From Terfezia claveryi (Eukaryota; Ascomycota; Pezizomycetes; Pezizales; Pezizaceae), in the NCBI GenBank assembly GCA_015179025.1, contig WHUX01000022.1, positions 372,001 to 436,000 of the forward strand: DNA of 64,000 nt, written 5' to 3'. This document shows, piece after piece, positions 23,702 through 36,760 of the stretch (positions are counted from its first letter, which is position 1; the number at the start of each line of letters is the position of its first letter). The position numbers and the translations under genes are program-made. Under the pieces are notes generated by a model. The model was not told the DNA's origin. It searched no databases and saw nothing but the letters and a program-made list of their open reading frames with translations.

Positions 23702-26700
23702 ATGTCGTCTTTTGCGAATACTTCATTTTCAGCGGCAGCCAAAGACGGGGCGAATAATAATGCGAAGACTAGCATTCTCGCAGGAAATAATGTGGGTTCA
23801 GGTGGAGGTGGTAGAGGGGCTGAAGGAGGTGGGGTCTCGGTTGGGGAATGGTAAGTTCTCTTGCAGAAAATTTACAGCGCCTGTGAATTGCCCCCAGAAC
23901 CGGAATTTATGTTCAAGATAGGCACGTAAACATTTGGGGCCAAGAGGGCGCATCTTCTAGGACCTTAATCTGAAATAATAGGCCTTACATTGTTTTCCAT
24001 ACGTTCTCCCTCTTCCAATCCTGTTATCGTCACTGCTTGCTCAAATTGAGACAATGTTACTCTATTATACGGGTTCTAACTTTCACAATACAGGCCTGCT
24101 CGTATGAACGGGAACTCCACAGCTAACACGACTACTCCTGCATCGCTGGTGAGCAGGGGCTCCACTGGCCCACGTCGCCCCTCTTTGTCGACAACGTTGT
24201 CACATCATCCGAACCATCATAACCATAGTTTCGTCTCTTCACCTCTCACACCTTCTGCCTCCTCCACCTCTCTCAATAGCGGCACAAACTCCAATCTTTA
24301 TCACCCACCCCACCATTACAACAGTCAGGCTGGAGGAGGTGGAGGCAGTAATGGTGGGGTTAACGGGCCTAGGTCATACAGTCGTGAAGAAATGCTGAAT
24401 ATCTACAAATCTATGCCTAGCGTAGATTTGGAAAAAGGCTTGCAAGATCTACTGAAGCGGGTAGTGGAAGGGGATGGTTCTGGAGGAGGAAGAGACATTC
24501 TGGCCGAAGCTTGTTGGGTGGAGAATGGGCTGGTAGGGCCTGTGGCGCTGGAGGAGATGACAGCAGAAGAGAGAGAGGTGAGTTCCCTCAGGCTCTTGCT
24601 GTGCCGTGCTGGGTTTTTCATTTTCGCCTTCAATTAGGGTGCTGAAACAATTTCACAGCTCTTCTCTGGAAACATCAACTCAGCGCAGAAGCAGGGCCCC
24701 CGGCGCAAAACAACCAAAACCCAGCCCAGGGTACTCGGACCGATCATAATCATCATCACAATACTCATAATAATCAAAACTCCACTTCTTCCGGTCCTTC
24801 CCGAAAAAATACGGGGACAATGGGAGTCAACCCCAATAGTATCGGCGCAAGCAATATTTCCCAGACACCCCTGAGGAATCAGAGTACTCGGAGGAATAAT
24901 CGGGATGCGTCTGATAGCGCTCAGTCACCGAGTTCTCCTGCGGTTCGTGATCATTCGCAACAATCGCACTCTAGCATTTCCCGTCGACGCACGGATCTTC
25001 GTGGTTCAATTTCAGATGCTTTTGGAGGAGACTATGAGAAGGATCCCGTGACTACTGACAAGAAAGATCCTGCTTCTGTATCAAGACCAGGTTTTTCTCG
25101 ATGGGGTTCTGTTTCGAACTCTAATGCTGCAGGAGATCGTCATGGCGATGACCACCACGACGTACCAACGCCAACTTCCGCAACTGTCGGGCGTTCTATG
25201 GGACTTTTCCGTCGCGGTAGTGCTGCGTGGGGTAGTTCTAGCATTGGATCTGCAGGTGGACTTGCCTTGGGCATGGGTTTAGCCTCTGCGGGGGGGGGTG
25301 CTGCGGCATTCAACAATCGTGCGTTCGGAGGCTCCGCTGGATTTGCGTTGAGTGGCGGAGTTCCAAGCTCCTCAGCCAGTAATTCCACTGATAAGAAATT
25401 GGGGTCGAAGACAGGGAGTTCCAGGGGTGATTCGGGCGGGGTTGGTGAGAAATCTTCTGCATCTTCCGTGAAGTCGAGCTCGGGTGAGCAAGACGCTGAG
25501 AAGGATGCTGAAGGTGAAAAACGACCATTGTCCAAATCCGGAGAGCAACTGGATGAGGACCGATCCCAAAGGCTACATGAGAACACCTATCAACATGTGC
25601 TGAAAGAAGAGGATGAAGAGAATGAGGCTTTCGAATCCAATATGGGACAACAGTCTCAAAGGTATCAATTTTTCCAAGATGCGGGTGCTGCGTTCGATCC
25701 AAGGGAAGGGAGCAAAGAAAACGAAGTTTGCCAACATGGAGAAAGGCCAATGTCATCTGACACCGATCCATATGGTAGGAGAGACTCATTGGCTGAGTTC
25801 TTGCAAGTTGATATCAACAGACAACAGCAACCTTACTCATCTATCGCTGCGGCTGCTGGGTTGGAACAGGCTAGACTAAAAGCCACTTCCCCTTTCTCGC
25901 ATACTAGTGGCGCTGGGAGCTCTGTGACAACTCCTACGCGTAACATTAGCGACCACAGCTTTGACTCACGGGACTTTGTTGCGGTTGGCGGCCTAGGGAG
26001 CTTACATTCACAGCTAAGGGACTTAAACATCAATCAACAAGCAGGTGGGAACAGCCATGCACAAGGCTCAAGGTTGATAGGCGGTGAGACGAGCCAAGAA
26101 GGATCTGGAGAAGTTGAACCACTAAGTCCCACCGAGACTAACCCCTACCAAAGCCCTGCTCCGGAAAAAGAAGATGAATCTGCACTGGGAACCAGTGGAT
26201 TTCATGATGACGATTCAGGGTTTGTGGGTATTCTTGGGGGGGGAGCTTAAGGAGGTCTGGCGTCGGAGAAGGAGGTCCTGGCAGCGACGGGAGTGGCAGA
26301 AACTCTACTGCTACAGTGGGAGGTGCTCTTGGCGGACTAGGGACTCTCGGGATGGGTGATCTTGGGACTCCAGGTGGCGGACTCTGGGGCACTGGGAGTG
26401 GACTCCCGCTTGGGACTCCTAGTCGACTTGGAGGAGTGAACGCTGGCCCTGGAAGTTTTTTCGGTACACTAGGAGCTGAAGTTTCATCCATAGGGGGGGG
26501 GTCACTCCTCGGAGGTAGTGGTCAAGGGGCCGGGTTTGGCAGCATGAGCAGGTCTAGTAAGCTGGGAGCTTTGTTCATGGACACGGAGTTTCAGCACCAG
26601 CAGCACCAGCAGCACCAGCAGCACCAGCAGCACCAGCAGCACCAGCAGCACCAGCAGCACCAGCAGCATCAGCAGCATCAGCACCATCAGCAGCATCAGC

Positions 26701-29615
26701 AGCATCAGCAACACCAGCAACACCAGCAACATGGAATCGACGGCACTCTCGATTCCAGTGACAGTTTCGATGGGCTAAGATTGGGCGGAGGGGGAAGCAT
26801 GGGCGTCAACTCTGGAAGGAGGCTGTTTGGACTCAGTGGTGGTGGTCTGGGGGGTGCAGAAAGTCCTCTCCGAGGAAATGATGTGAACGACTTATTCAGT
26901 TTGCAAGGAGGCAGAGGTATTCTTGCAGGAGGTGCAGGAGATGGCTCTATATTCTCACAGATGGGTGGGGATAGCCACCATGGAGGACTTCAGGGCCTCC
27001 ATAACTTTTCACAGCCGACCCCACCAATTAGACAATCTGCGCAACAGCAACAAATTCCCACTATGGCACAAACAACTGCTCAACAAACTGCTCTTGTTAT
27101 GCCGGATAAGATTCAATGGGAATATCGTGATCCGCAGGGTGTCGTTCAGGGTCCATTTTCCGGGCTTGAAATGCATGACTGGTTTAAAGGTGGCTACTTT
27201 CCTCAAGACCTCTACGTAAAACGAGTCGAGGATCCTGAGTTCGAGCCACTGAGTCAGCTTATCAGAAGGATCGGGAATCAAAGAGAGCCTTTCCTTGTAC
27301 CTCTTCAAGGCCTTGTCCCATTGACTCAGGGGGGGCCTTCTTGGGGCCCTGCTTCAGGGTGGTCGGACAATGTCAATCAGCCACCAGGAACCGTTCAGCC
27401 TCCGTTCGCTAATAGCTTTCCTACCTTTGGCACCACTCTTACTGCTGATCAGCAAAATGCACTTGAGCGTAGGAAGCAAGAGGAGCAATTCTTAATGGCG
27501 AGGCAGAGAGAGTTCCTAGTTCAGCAGCAGATTGCGGTAAAGCAGGCCCAAGCTGTACAGCAACAAGTTCACCATCTCCATACTCAACCAAGTTTGGGTA
27601 ATCTCCAGCCACCAATTGGGGCTGGTGCGCATGGCTTAGGTGGAATCGGAACATTCGGGGCGGCTAGTGCAGTTGGACCCATAGGGGCTGGTGTTGGAAG
27701 CATTGGGAGCTCGGTCGGAATTTCGGCTTTGCAGCAAGGACATCATGGCTTCGAGCCGGGCGCCCTCCTAAGGCAAGCGGCTGTGAATCTCGATGGCTTT
27801 GGGCCAAGTAGGTTGGATGAAGTTTTGCAACATGGGATAAACCAGGGAAATATGATCCCTGGAGCAATTCAACAACCACCCATGCAAACCCCCGTATTTG
27901 GACACCAGCAACCACCAAATCCGATCCTAGCGCAACAGCAGATACAACAGGCGCATCAAGCATTTCAATTGCAACAGGCCACTATAGACAAACAGTGTCA
28001 GCATGTAGTTGAGCGACAACAGCAGGAAAATGGGGAAATGGATAATCATCAGAAGCAGCAGCAGCAAGTGGAAGCCGCTGTTACGCAAATGGAGGCAACT
28101 ACCGACGAACAGGATTTTGAGGAGACTGCTCAGATGCAGGAACTGACCAGCCATACTAGCACTCAGCCTATCGCCTTGGTCTGGGGGAACCATCCTCAGA
28201 CCTCGGCTACCAAGACGAAATCTCCTCCTCCATTCTCTACCTATACCGAAAGCCAAACACAGGTGAGGAAGATGACAACTCCGAAAGCTACCTCCCCCCA
28301 GGCCCAGCCCCGGAAGCTGCCTAACGCGTCCTCTCCATGGCAACAAGTACAAAACGAGAATTCTCCTATGCCGACGCCGTTCCCGCCCCCACCAAACGCG
28401 GCGCCACTTTCCATTAATATCTCTAATGCGGTACGCAACTCACCGGTGGATACCCAGCATCCAGGCTCTAGCGTCTCAGTTGCTCCATGGGCACAAAAGG
28501 TTGAGGAATCTACTGTATCTAAGGGACCCTCGCTGAAGGAGATTCAAGAGATGGAGGCAAAACAGGCTGCATCATTGGCGGAGGCAATGGCTGAGCAGGC
28601 TCGCAAAGAGGCAGCTCTTCAACAAAACAATGCCGCTGCACAGCCGATTGCTACACCGCAAATAGGTCTTCCCTCCACAGCCACATGGGCAAGCAGCAAT
28701 AGTCCGACAACGACTCTAGGAAGTGCACCATCTGCTTGGGGACATGTTAAACCTTTAATGAAGTCTGCCACCCTCCCTATCCAAAGTGGACCACCTAAGA
28801 AGACGCTTCAGCAGATCCAAAAGGAGGAAGAGGCCAAGAAAGCCAAATCTACACAGCAAGCTGCAGCAGCTAACGTAGCTAACGCAGCTAACACATTGGC
28901 AGCCCTCGGTCCACAAACTATCACTACTCCGGGTGGAAAGAAGTATGCGGAGTTGGCCGGAAAACAATCTGTTGGTGGTGTTGCTGGGAATATGGTAGCT
29001 GGTGGTGCATGGACTACAGTTGGAGCAGGTGGAAAAATCAAAATTCCTGGGGGAACAACAACAATTGTCACACCCACCCCCGTAGCTACTCCGTCCCTAA
29101 AGAGCATTCCTTCCACAGGAATTATGGGATCCTTTGGAAAAGTAGCTGTTGTCAAGCAGCACCCCAACCTTAACAGTGTTGCGGCTGCTATTTCCCCAGC
29201 ACCTGTTAACCCAGTTGTTCAAGCTTCGACCCCCAGGACCCCAGCCATGCTTGCACAGGAGGAGTTCATGAAATGGTGTCGTATGTCTCTTAAGCAGCTC
29301 AATAGCAACGTCAACCAGGAAGAGTTCCTTCAATCCCTGCTCTCTTTCCCGCCAGAGACCGACCTTATTGCTGATAGCATCTATGCCAACTCAAGCACCA
29401 TGGATGGAAATAGATTTGCCGAGGAGTTTGTTCGAAGGAGGAAGAGTGCCCAACAGGGTGTCGTGGTGGAAGCAGGAAGCACGGGAAGCAGTGGAGGAGG
29501 AGGGTGGAATGAGGTTGCGGCGAAGGCAGGAAGGAATAATAATGCGGCAAGTGGACCGACGACAGAGCCGGTCGGCTTCAAGGTGGTCCCGGGAAAGAAG
29601 AAGGGCAGGAAGTAG
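23702..29615 (+). CDS. GYF-domain protein, Smy2/GIGYF type (about 1863 aa, 3 exons, two apparent frame breaks)
   Basis: Exons 23702-23850, 24094-24577 and 24659-29615. Introns GTAAGT..ACAG (splitting the Trp codon of GEW/PARM) and GTGAGT..ACAG (AEERE/LFSGNINS). The N-terminal half is disordered (Ser/Gly/Asn/His). RSYSREEMLNIYKSMP and ACWVENGLVGPVALEEMT are conserved in the fungal family. The GYF domain begins WEYRDPQGVVQGPFSGLEMH (27116), which binds proline-rich PPGF-type ligands. Next come Gln-rich coiled coils (27400-28100), KGPSLKEIQEMEAKQA, and a C-terminal module (EEFMKWCRMSLKQLN..NVNQEEFLQSLLSFPPETD) ending basic (KKKGRK). Yeast Smy2/Syh1 act in translational repression, mRNA quality control and COPII traffic. 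One missing base at C5 24697-24701 and one at G8 26236-26243 restore a single frame. Confidence 0.92.
26592..26730 (+). repeat. 9-bp coding repeat, Gln-His-Gln units
   Basis: About fifteen CAGCAYCAG-type units encode a Gln/His tract inside the GYF protein. Units grade from CAC to CAT and from CAG to CAA along the array, so the repeat is ageing from its 3' side. It keeps the reading frame. Confidence 0.95.
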
Positions 29616-30183
29616 GGTATATTGTTGCTGGGTTAGGGCATGGCATTTGTATGGGCTGCATGTATTGAGTTTTCATGGATTGGTAAACTGGCAAAGCAAA
29701 TAGATGTGTCAGCAGCTAAAAGTATTACCGTGGGGTTGCCAAAAAATGATGTTGGGCATTCCTCTTGTACAAACTGTAGTATAGCTTAACCTTATCTATA
29801 TATGAGTTGGATATAGTCTCGCACCAGTTGGATACTAGTACTTTTGCCAGGATTCGCATTACATAATGGAACGCTACCCTAGTGAGGAGATTCGATTTGC
29901 CCTCAGGCCTGCAGCCAGGACAGATCATCATCCGTAGCATCTTATCTATCTATACCATTTATCTCGGGCATATCTCGGCACTCAACTATATTTGGAAGCC
30001 AGTGAGTAATTCAGGTCTTAAGTAGGGAGAAGCGGTAGGCAGTTAAGGCAATGGAGCCGCCCAAGGAACTAAAGAATTGGCGCCAGTGTGAAATGTCAGT
30101 GTGAAATGTTGTACGGAGTACATGTGTAGACATTACTTACCCTGATATTGATATAACAACAAAAGGAAAAAACAAAGGATTGA
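29616..30183. other. 3' region of the GYF gene
   Basis: No gene seen between the GYF stop and the tRNA. It probably contains the 3' UTR. Confidence 0.6.
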
Positions 30184-30254
30184 TGCTCGAAGCGGGAATC
30201 GAACCCGCGCCTTACGCTTGGGAAGCGTAAATTCTACCACTGAACTATTCGAGC
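30184..30254 (-). tRNA. tRNA-Gly (anticodon CCC)
   Basis: Folded by eye on the minus strand: acceptor GCTCGAA paired with TTCGAGC, discriminator A, D arm GTTC/GAAT, anticodon arm TACGC-TTCCCAA-GCGTA, four-base variable region, and T arm GCGGG-TTCGATT-CCCGC. The total is 71 nt without intron. Anticodon CCC reads GGG. The B box GGTTCGATTCC is perfect. TTTTGT on the minus strand (about 30156-30165) could terminate Pol III. It sits on the border between the gene-rich and transposon-rich halves. Confidence 0.97.
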
Positions 30255-31860
30255 TGTATGACTAATACAGTAATAGGTTATAAATACAAGGATCGTCAGT
30301 ATAGAATAATTCACCCAATTGAAGTTCAGCAGTAAGAGTATTTTGTTTCGCTTGGAATCGCATGTCATTTGCTTTCGTCAGGGCATACCTGTACAAAGTT
30401 AGTAGTACTTCATGGAAAATGGAGGGCTAGATAGATTTACGCAGCCACATAAACTTCAAAGGTTCGACAGGCCGTCTTGATATACCAGACACGCAAATAC
30501 ATAGCTCAAAGCGCCATGAGCTCCTCAGCTCCCATAGTGGCATGTACACCATCCGCACAGATGGTGGAATGTGTGTGGAATGATTTGAGGCGTTCGCCTT
30601 TAGGAGGCATAAGCAGAATAGTGCGTGTCCCTATTTGAGGTGGGTTTTCAGCGTCTATATCAGATGAAACACAAACCAGAGTTTACCAGCATGCCACATG
30701 ACTGGCTTGTCGCTTTTACCAAAGGGTCAAGGGGCAAAAGCACGCCGATACCTAAGCAATTGATGAGCAGATATAGCCTCGTTTTACATCCAAAGTGGCA
30801 CTTTTCAGTGGAGTGTCAAAAAAGAAAAGCAACAACACTATAAATTCTACTGATATCTAGTAAGTAGATATAGTCTATGAAAGACTACAAAATCAACCTA
30901 GAAAAGATAGCCACTGAACTGGTATTCCATCGACTGGAAGTACTAAGCATATTGGAGGGTGTGTGGATGCATTGGGCTGTCATACAGATTTAGAACTGGA
31001 AAGGTATGTACCTGGCAACCAACTTTTGTTCAAGTTCAGGGCGGTTAGGTTTTGCTTGTTTCTTTGTAAAACGCCAAACGGCTGGCACGTAAATATGTAG
31101 GTTATCTACTTAATGTAAGTATCTAGGTTACAAGGCCTAAATATATATTCATTTCAAGTGCCCTGACAGTAGTCTCGTACAGACCCTGAAAGGTAGGTAC
31201 CTGGTACCGAAGAGGCTTAGTGCAACCAAACTAGTCTAAGTAGGCACCAAAGAGGCCAGAAGTATCGGCTCATTGAGACTAGAATTAACCTTGGCACAGA
31301 ACGACTGCCTTTCTAGGTAGTCGCTGAATCAAGTAACCCAGAAACCTAAAGTAGAAGTAACATATACGAAGTAGAACACCGGACAATAGTACCCCACTTA
31401 AGTGTCTCGTCTCCAGACTACTCGATCATGGGCCATCAGCATAAAGTTATTAGTTTGGCTAGATCTAAAGTTCTGCTACTCACGTATTAAATTTAGTATA
31501 AATCTTGTGAAGTATTATCCTGTGAGTAGTACTTATAATTATAGCCAGCATGCGATACATCGTATATGTACCCGCAAAAACTCGGAAATAAGGGTCCTGG
31601 TCAAATGCTCTGAACCACACTGCAGCTGCAGATGATGTCGTGATGTCTCAGACGTCGGCCCACCACATAATGTATTGCAACTTAGCAGCGATGAGCATGA
31701 AGACAAATCACGGTCTGGAGGTGGGCCTATACTGCAATTAAAATCTCAGTACGCAATAGCTAATTCGGAATGTCTACCGGTATGGTATGAGTACGCCCAA
31801 GGCCCAAACTAATGCTAGTGATTCTACAACCTCGAAGCCTCTGTCAAGTGCCTGAGCAAA
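30255..31860. other. Gene-free AT-rich DNA
   Basis: No gene or family recognised. A degenerate copy of the motif insertion is annotated at 31206-31256. Confidence 0.6.
31206..31256. mobile_element. Degenerate ultra-short insertion
   Basis: ACCGAAGAGGC (31206-31216) and ACCAAAGAGGC (31246-31256) differ at one base and flank a 29-bp core starting TTAGTGCAACCAAACTA, similar to the TGCCAACCAGACTA motif. Confidence 0.4.
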
Positions 31861-32688
31861 ACGCGGAAGTCCTACACTAGAGAGTTCAAATTAAGAGCTT
31901 TATCTATGCTACAGTAAATTCGTGTGGATGAGCATGGAAAGACTATTGGTAGGCAGTTAGGAGTTACAAGAAAAATGGTGTCAGGGTGGTCTAAAAAGGG
32001 GGGGTAATAGTAGCCTCTGGTGGGAGGTCTGGGGAGGTAGAAAAAATAAAAAAGGGCACGGTGGGAGGACATGGAAAAGAAGTTATATGAAAGGTTTGAA
32101 GAGGCACGAGTCTAGACAAGCCTGTTGGACAGCGATGGTTTAAGAGAAGGAAAACAGGTGTTTTGAGCTTTGCATTCAACTTCATGGAAAGATCGATAAG
32201 CCAATGTACATTCTCTGCACAATGGTTTCAACGATTTGTAAGTGGCGGAACGTATCATGGTGACCAAGAACAAGGGCAGCACAAGAGTCTCCTAAAGCAA
32301 AGGAAGACGAAATTCATTTTTCATGGGCAATATGACAGCAGCTAGGCAGGCGGAGCGACAACAATACTACCCAGGTATCCGAGTCTTCAATTCTGCCGCC
32401 TACAGCAATGAAGCCATCGAGTTAGAATGTATAAAGACGATATCTGTTCCATGACGTCGCCTTTTGATCGTCTTCAGCCTGAACGGTTGGTTATTCTAGA
32501 TATATTTAGGGTATGCTGTTTCGCAGCTCATCGAAGAGCTCCATATCACTCCAGTGTATATTCCTGAAGTATGTACAGAATATGTTCAGCCACTTGATAT
32601 TATTCTAAATAAGCTTCTCAAGGATAGAATCGCAGCTGATTCGGATGAGGTTATTGAGGATGGGGTAGCGTACTGGGGAAAATTATGA
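31861..32688 (+). pseudogene. Decayed DDE_1 (pogo/Fot1-like) transposase
   Basis: The N-terminal helix-turn-helix reads TRKSYTREFKLRALSML, stop, then DEHGKTIGRQLGVTRKMVSG (31861-31990). After frame changes come MEKKLYERFEEAR (about 32070), QRWFKRRKT and SAQWFQRF (about 32130-32240), which match the CENP-B-like DNA-binding part of such transposases. The C-terminal piece VYIPEVCTEYVQPLD, ILNKLLKDRI (32547-32630) corresponds to the IP-x-CTS-x-VQPLDV block after the DDE core, ending TGA 32686. Several stops and shifts make it inactive. Terminal repeats were not found. Confidence 0.7.
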
Positions 32689-33386
32689 GCACTGTATTCA
32701 TTGGTATGCGGCGTATGAAATACTCATGCTGAAGCACGAGCCTGGGAGTGACTACCTACATCAAGAGAAACGGGCGAGCGTAGTCAAGTCCTTCGAGCAA
32801 GCTGGCACGGCACATCTCTACCATCGGATGGCAGTCAAGATCACGAACTCCAAATTCGAGGTCTTCGGACTTTAGAATTAAGGAATTGGATGCTACGGAA
32901 GAGGACACACTGGAATTTGACACTGCTGCAGGAGATACTGGTCTAAGTAGAGTTAGTATTAGTTCCTTATGTACATAGCGACAAAACACTGACTCCTAAT
33001 TCCGAGTTTTTGCGGTATGCCTACTCTAGTATAAATTAACATATATCGGATGAAACGAAGTATATATGGTAGGACGGTTCAAGTAGCGCTTGGAATATCC
33101 GAACCTATTCATATGCCAGTCACCCAGAGGGCTGTAATTTGTTTGAATATTAACCTGAATAGGTGAGATCAAGTACCCTGATTTGGAAACAAGGTTACCT
33201 ACGATGGCTCTAGAGAACTTAAGCTGGCAATGTGCAACTTCACCCTCTACGGTAGGTTGCGTCAAAAAATTAATACTCGACATCTTAATTCCCGATAACC
33301 CTGGGCCCAAAGTCAGTGGAATGTAACTTGGGCCGATATCAAAGCCGAAATGTTAACGACGTTCCTGGTGTCAGTCACGGTACCCC
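32689..33386. other. Gene-free spacer
   Basis: Short, unrecognised open frames only; it lies between the dead transposase and the inverted-repeat element. Confidence 0.5.
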
Positions 33387-34639
33387 TTTGAAATGTAAGT
33401 GAGACTCCTGTGAAATATTTAGTGGAACATGTGTGACCTACAACACCATACCTATCTCTTATGTAGCCTTGATCGCTCTTACAGGTACGATTGCTGTACA
33501 CGTCCCTATGCTTTCATTTACGCGCTCCAATAGCTATACCGGCTTCTTGCCTTGCTGTAGCTCCAGTAGACCTGTCTCTATAGGTTCCGGTCGTGCTTCA
33601 GTTGCATTTGAGTTATACTTCAGGGTAAGCTTCACTCTGGTTGCTTGTCTGGTACTTTCATGCCTCATAGTCAATGGTGCATTGCCTACAATAGTAGAAT
33701 ATACATAAATCAAATACGTGATATATAGAATATTTGGAGCTAGTTATTCTAAGTACTATATCTTTAGACAAATAAAGTATGGGTTCTCTATCTTTGATAT
33801 TAAACTCATCTTGTACTTCCAGAGATGTACAGTAGTATATACAGAGAATATGTAATTATGGTACAAGGTAACTATGTATGACCTCGTTATGAGGTTCAAT
33901 ATGTGAAGTCTAAGTATAAGTGCCCTGAGCCCACCAACAATCGAAAACTATACCCTATATGAGTTCAGACAGATATTAATTAATTATATCAGTTACTTAT
34001 TGTGGGGAATAGGCTAAAAGGGAATGGACTCCATGAAGCCGGTACTGTACTAGTAGTACCGTATTAGGAGTTGGGATAGCGAAACCAATCTGGCTTTATA
34101 CTACCTAGATATATTTTTGTAGAGCCTATAGAAATAGGGTCTACTAGAGCTACAGAGGCGCAAGAAGCCAGTATAGCTATTGGAGCGCGTAATTTCAAGC
34201 ATAGGAGCGCATAGCAATCCTACCTATAGGAGCGATCAAACTACAGTAGAGCCTACGTATAGTGTAGCTATAGGGCATGTAATTTCAAGCACAGGATCGC
34301 GTGCACAACTAGGTAAAGGTAAACCTAAGTTAGGAGTACGACCAGAGCCTAGATATGCTTATTTAGCGGAGCCTATTTTAGCATGACCGGAGCCTATAGA
34401 AACAAGTTTACCTAATGCCTATAGGAGCTCTAAATCAACCTGCTGTGAACGTGTAAAAGGGTATGAGAGGCAGAGCACTATGCATAACACAGGGGTTCTT
34501 GCATAGGCTCAGAACGGGTCAGGCTAAGTCATGACTACATAAGAGATATGTATGGTGTTGTATGTATGTAGGTCACATATGTTCCACTAAACGAAAGGCA
34601 TTTCACATGAGTCTCGCATAAGCGAAGGGTATTTCAAAC
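33387..34639. mobile_element. About 1.25-kb element with long inverted ends, no transposase seen
   Basis: The left end (33387-33466; TTAGTGGAACATGTGTGACC near 33419) and right end (34535-34639; GGTCACATATGTTCCACTAA near 34571) are inverted copies. The pairs CAACACCATACCTATCTCTT / AAGAGATATGTATGGTGTTG and GAGACTCCTGTGAAAT / ATTTCACATGAGTCTC also match. The inside carries no recognisable transposase, so it looks like a non-autonomous DNA transposon. Confidence 0.65.
34165..34330. repeat. Degenerate direct repeat inside the 33.4-kb element
   Basis: ATTTCAAGCATAGGAGCGC (34190) and ATTTCAAGCACAGGATCGC (34280), each preceded by TAGCTAT-GG and GTAAT, are spaced about 90 bp apart. GAGCCTATAGAAA recurs on both sides (34120 and 34390). 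Confidence 0.55.
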
Positions 34640-36760
34640 GCTTTTCTCGAATCCAGACTGACAGCGGTAAATTAAGTATATAAGATATGGAAGTTATAGC
34701 CTCTGTCCCGCAGAATTTCACAATTTCTTTTGCTGATTAGACTGGCCTTGCCAGGTAAAAGATCTCAAGACCGTGCTTCCACAAAGAAGGGCCTGTTGCT
34801 TGGGGGGACAGGGCTGGGGGAAGGCATCAGCGGCACAGTCCCCCATTCCGAAATAGATTCGGCTGAATTCTAATTAAATTAATTTAGAACCTAGGACTGA
34901 ATATTCCAGATCTCTCTATAAAATCGAGTCAAGATTTTGATAGAGTAGGGGTCAAACACAAGGCTGCAGCGGGAAGACGTATACTTGAAATTGAGGGTTT
35001 CCATTGAACATACAGTTGCAATTGCATACTATAGATAGGGATAAGCGATAGCAATCAATTTCGCGGAGAGCTACTCTGAGACCCAATGCTGATTGGTCGA
35101 CAGTTTTGGCCTTTGAACCGTTAGCTAAACCTAGGGAATTGAAGTGTTCAAAGAATGTCTTCCTGCAGTAGGTTGATCTTGAACTCTTGATTTGCGTCTA
35201 GATCTCGTTCAAAAGTTGCAGGCAGGAAAGTTTGTCGAGTCTGTAATGCCCCAATTATTACAACTTCCACAGCGAATGGAAGTTATGCCTGGCCGAATAA
35301 CTTTCAGGGCTAGGCTAGCGGAGCCTGGTGACAAGCTTCGAACCCTACAACAATCGCCACGTATAAATCTTTCCTAAGATCACCAACTGTAGGGCCAACC
35401 TCCGCAACAGTCGGATTAATATAAGCCCCTTCGGATCATAACGCCTATGCAAGATTAAAACTTGTTCCTAGAGAGGCATTCAAGTATGTTGCGCGCATGT
35501 GATAATAAGTAGATGTAGATCTCATTGTATTGCTTTTCATACCTCCCCACCACTGGCATATAACCGTTCCAATTCACATGAATAGTCACTAACTAATCCA
35601 TTCCTCAACACATAGGTCCTCACCATAGGTCCGCACATGAGCGGGTTCACATGTGACTAATCCCTCAGCGTTGGCCGACAAAGTACATGCCAGTTTATAG
35701 CCGATGTATCCTTGAAACTGGTTAAAAGGCGTTGAAAAAATGAAATATTATCTCTAGGCTGATTGTTGATCGACCACGACAGCTGCAGATCTCGGAAGTT
35801 TTGAGATATTTCCTATTGGTGTGGCTGTCGACCACAGCGAATAAGGCAAACGTTAGCCCAGTGAAGCCAATGTAAAGCAATTTGATGATTGTGATTGTTC
35901 GTTCAAGTGGCAGGAAAAAACATACCCTCCCTCTGGATAAAGAGGCCCAAACTATGCATATTGTAGCATTTTGTATAGGTTTAGGAATATGACATGCAGC
36001 ATAAGAATTTTTTGGCCACCGAACTGTAACCCGCAAAAAATCACAGATGCACACCAGGGCCTCTGATTGAACTGATGGAATGTTTAGAAACATAAGTATC
36101 CGGGAGCCTCGTCAGGCGCACACTAACAGGTCCAGAGCATACCTATGTATGGCCTTGCTGCCAAGTGTATGTGTCCAGCTGCATGTATGTGCATGTGTGT
36201 GGATTAAGAGTTATCCCAGATCCTAGATGGTAGTGACCATCGCCGCGAGGTTGAGTCACCAGTCGCGTTCAGTGATGTAAGTCGAAAGAGCTGTCATATC
36301 TTCTGCGATCTAACAGGTCCCCATCCTTGATAGGACTATTGGATCATGCCCAAGGTGGCAACTACTTGAAGTGAATACCTATAAGTTGTTGGATACAGTA
36401 TATAACTGCCGCGTGTAGCTCAAATATGCTTGTGATCAGTGACGTCTACTACATTTGCTGAATGATCCTAGTTGTGAAATACGTATGCCCATGTATACGA
36501 GGTGCTTTCCGGTAAGCATATAACTACAAGTCACCACAACCTGTGCACACTGCGTCATTCCTGGCCGCTCGGTTGGAGTATTGAAAAGTGTTTACTGCCC
36601 GGAGCTCGAGGTTGTCAGCGGTAAACCGCATATATAGGTGCATATACGCACATCAAACTCAAGCCAGTGAATCTATGAAACCTAACAGACAAGGTTCTAA
36701 TGCATGCCGTCGATTAAAAATCATGTTGAGTGGCATCGAGGAATGTCCCCCCCTGGAATT

